Positions 3,825-5,132 of a DNA stretch of 5,132 nucleotides are shown one piece after another. A program made the translations under genes and the position numbers. Position 1 is the first letter of the stretch. Each line of letters starts with the position of its first letter. The DNA is taken from positions 1 to 5,132 of the forward strand of contig JAEKLK010000320.1 in NCBI GenBank assembly GCA_019509895.1. Direction: 5' to 3'. Source of the stretch: Betaproteobacteria bacterium (GTDB lineage Bacteria; Pseudomonadota; Gammaproteobacteria; Burkholderiales; SG8-39). The notes beneath the pieces were generated by a model that had not been told where the DNA came from, ran no database searches, and worked only from the letters and a program-made list of their open reading frames with translations.

Positions 3825-5132
3825 ATGGACAGCTTCGCGAATCTCGCCGCGCAGGGCGCCGTGATCGAGCGCCTGAGCGCCGACAGCCGCCGCTGCGCGC
3901 CCGGCTGCGCATTCTTCGCCTATCCCGGCGAGAAGGCCGACGGTCGCGATTTCATCGGCGATGCGGTGGCGCGGGGCGCGGCCGCGGTGCTATGGGAGGC
4001 GGAAGGCTTTGCATGGTCGCGGGCTTGGCGCGTGCCGAACGTCGCCGTGCAGGGCCTCAAGCAGCAGGCGGGCGTGCTCGCTTCGCGTTTCTACGGCGAG
4101 CCTTCGCAGGCGCTGTGGGTATGCGGCGTCACGGGCACCAACGGCAAGACCTCCTCCAGCCACTGGATCGCCGCAGCGATCGAGAAGACCGGTGCGCGTA
4201 GCGGCGTGGTCGGCACGCTCGGCTGCGGTTTCCTCGGGGCGCTGCGCGATGCGGGCAATACGACGCCCGACGCGCTCGAGCTGCAGGCGATGCTGAAGGA
4301 CCTGCGCAGCGCGGGCGCCCGCGCGGTGGCGATGGAGGTCTCCTCGCATGGGCTGGTGCAGGCCCGTGTGAACGGCCTGCGCGTCGCTTGCGCCGTGTTC
4401 ACCAATCTCTCGCACGATCATCTCGATTACCACGGCTCGATGCAGGCCTACGGCGAAGCGAAGGCACAGCTCTTCGCCATGCCGGGCGTGCAGAGCGCGG
4501 TGCTCAATCTCGACGATGCCTTCGGCCGCGAGCTGGCGCGGCGCCTGGCGGGCCGGGTGCGCACGATCGGCTACGGCATCGACGCTGCAACGCCGGCCGC
4601 ACCGGTGGACGACTTCATCGCGCTGCGGGGGAACGAGGTGGTATCGAGCTTCGGGCGTTCGCCTTTCGCGACGCGGCAGGTCGGGCGCTTCAACCGCTCG
4701 AACCTGCTCGGCGTCCTGGGCGCGCTGAGCGCCTATGGCATTTCGTTTCCGGAGGCAGTGCGACTGGTCGCCGATCTCCCCGATGTGCCCGGGCGCATGG
4801 AACAGGTCGGGGAGCGGCCGCTCGTCATCGTCGACTATGCGCATACGCCGGACGCGCTGGAGAAGGTGCTCACCGCGCTGCAGCCGGTGGCGCGCGAGCG
4901 CGGCGGCCGGCTCGCCGTGGTGTTCGGCGCCGGCGGCGATCGCGACCCGGCCAAGCGTCCGCTGATGGGCGCCGTGACCGAGCGCCTGGCCGATCGCGTG
5001 CTCGTCACCTCCGACAATCCGCGCAGCGAAGATCCGCTGCGCATCATCGAGGCCATCGCCGCCGGCATGCGTAAGGGCGCGATGCGCGAACCCGACCGCG
5101 CGCGGGCGATCGAGCAGGCGGTGCTCGAGGCC
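3825..5132 (+). CDS. murE: UDP-MurNAc-L-alanyl-D-glutamate--2,6-diaminopimelate ligase MurE, C-terminus cut off
   Basis: MurE is the cytoplasmic ATP-dependent ligase that adds the third residue of the peptidoglycan stem peptide. The frame from ATG 3825 is open to the window edge: 436 codons of an expected 490-500. The N-terminal UDP-binding domain shows LSADSRR (17-23) and FFAYPGEKADGR (30-41). The central ATPase has the P-loop GVTGTNGKTS (101-110), NTTPDALELQ (145-154), MEVSSHGLVQ (170-179) and TNLSHDHLDYHG (193-204). K213 in EAKAQL is at the place of the carbamylated lysine. The C-terminal domain begins near GRMEQ (323-327), with VDYAHTPDALEKVL (336-349), GAGGDRD (368-374) and DNPR (397-400). 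DNPR is the signature of meso-diaminopimelate rather than lysine specificity. The start is the only in-frame candidate after the ftsI stop and lies 7 bp beyond it, with a weak Shine-Dalgarno. murF and mraY would be expected downstream. Confidence 0.96.
   Translation, partial: MDSFANLAAQGAVIERLSADSRRCAPGCAFFAYPGEKADGRDFIGDAVARGAAAVLWEAEGFAWSRAWRVPNVAVQGLKQQAGVLASRFYGEPSQALWVCGVTGTNGKTSSSHWIAAAIEKTGARSGVVGTLGCGFLGALRDAGNTTPDALELQAMLKDLRSAGARAVAMEVSSHGLVQARVNGLRVACAVFTNLSHDHLDYHGSMQAYGEAKAQLFAMPGVQSAVLNLDDAFGRELARRLAGRVRTIGYGIDAATPAAPVDDFIALRGNEVVSSFGRSPFATRQVGRFNRSNLLGVLGALSAYGISFPEAVRLVADLPDVPGRMEQVGERPLVIVDYAHTPDALEKVLTALQPVARERGGRLAVVFGAGGDRDPAKRPLMGAVTERLADRVLVTSDNPRSEDPLRIIEAIAAGMRKGAMREPDRARAIEQAVLEA

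Noticed and set aside
3990..4844. Minus-strand 284-codon frame opposite murE
   Set aside because: It is antisense to the MurE frame, which carries P-loop and DNPR motifs; the minus-strand translation shows no family features.
4388..5074. Plus-strand 228-codon frame within murE
   Set aside because: It is an out-of-frame shadow rich in Arg and Ala; the MurE frame covers the same bases with conserved motifs throughout.

Overview
The window holds the 5' end of a division and cell-wall (dcw) cluster from a GC-rich Gram-negative bacterium, most likely a betaproteobacterium. That placement is inferred from three things: the short FtsL (90 aa), MurE and FtsI motifs of the proteobacterial type, and strongly G/C-ending codons. 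No ribosomal or other taxonomic marker is present, so the exact taxon is open.

Layout: positions 1-216 (minus strand) carry the N-terminal 72 codons of a class I CoA-transferase subunit A (3-oxoacid or 3-oxoadipate type), cut by the window edge. Positions 217-423 are a divergent, relatively AT-rich intergenic region. It holds a tandem array of MraZ-box-like repeats just before mraZ, candidate -35/-10 pairs, an 18-bp near-palindrome, a second small dyad, and a recurring CACCT motif. From 424 to the end there are five co-directional genes on the plus strand: mraZ (424-873), rsmH (883-1836), ftsL (1824-2096), ftsI (2093-3817) and murE (3825-5132, running off the window). The murE reading frame has no stop inside the window.

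The five genes are tightly packed: gaps of 9 and 7 bp and overlaps of 13 and 4 bp. This indicates one transcript with translational coupling. MraZ is the likely autoregulator of the operon. RsmH modifies 16S rRNA, FtsL and FtsI are divisome components (scaffold and septal transpeptidase), and MurE adds meso-diaminopimelate to the peptidoglycan precursor. All catalytic motifs I could check are intact.

I do not see an undescribed system here. The coding content is a canonical dcw start. The parts worth a second look are the regulatory signals between the CoA-transferase gene and mraZ, and a short stretch of unusual codon use in rsmH.
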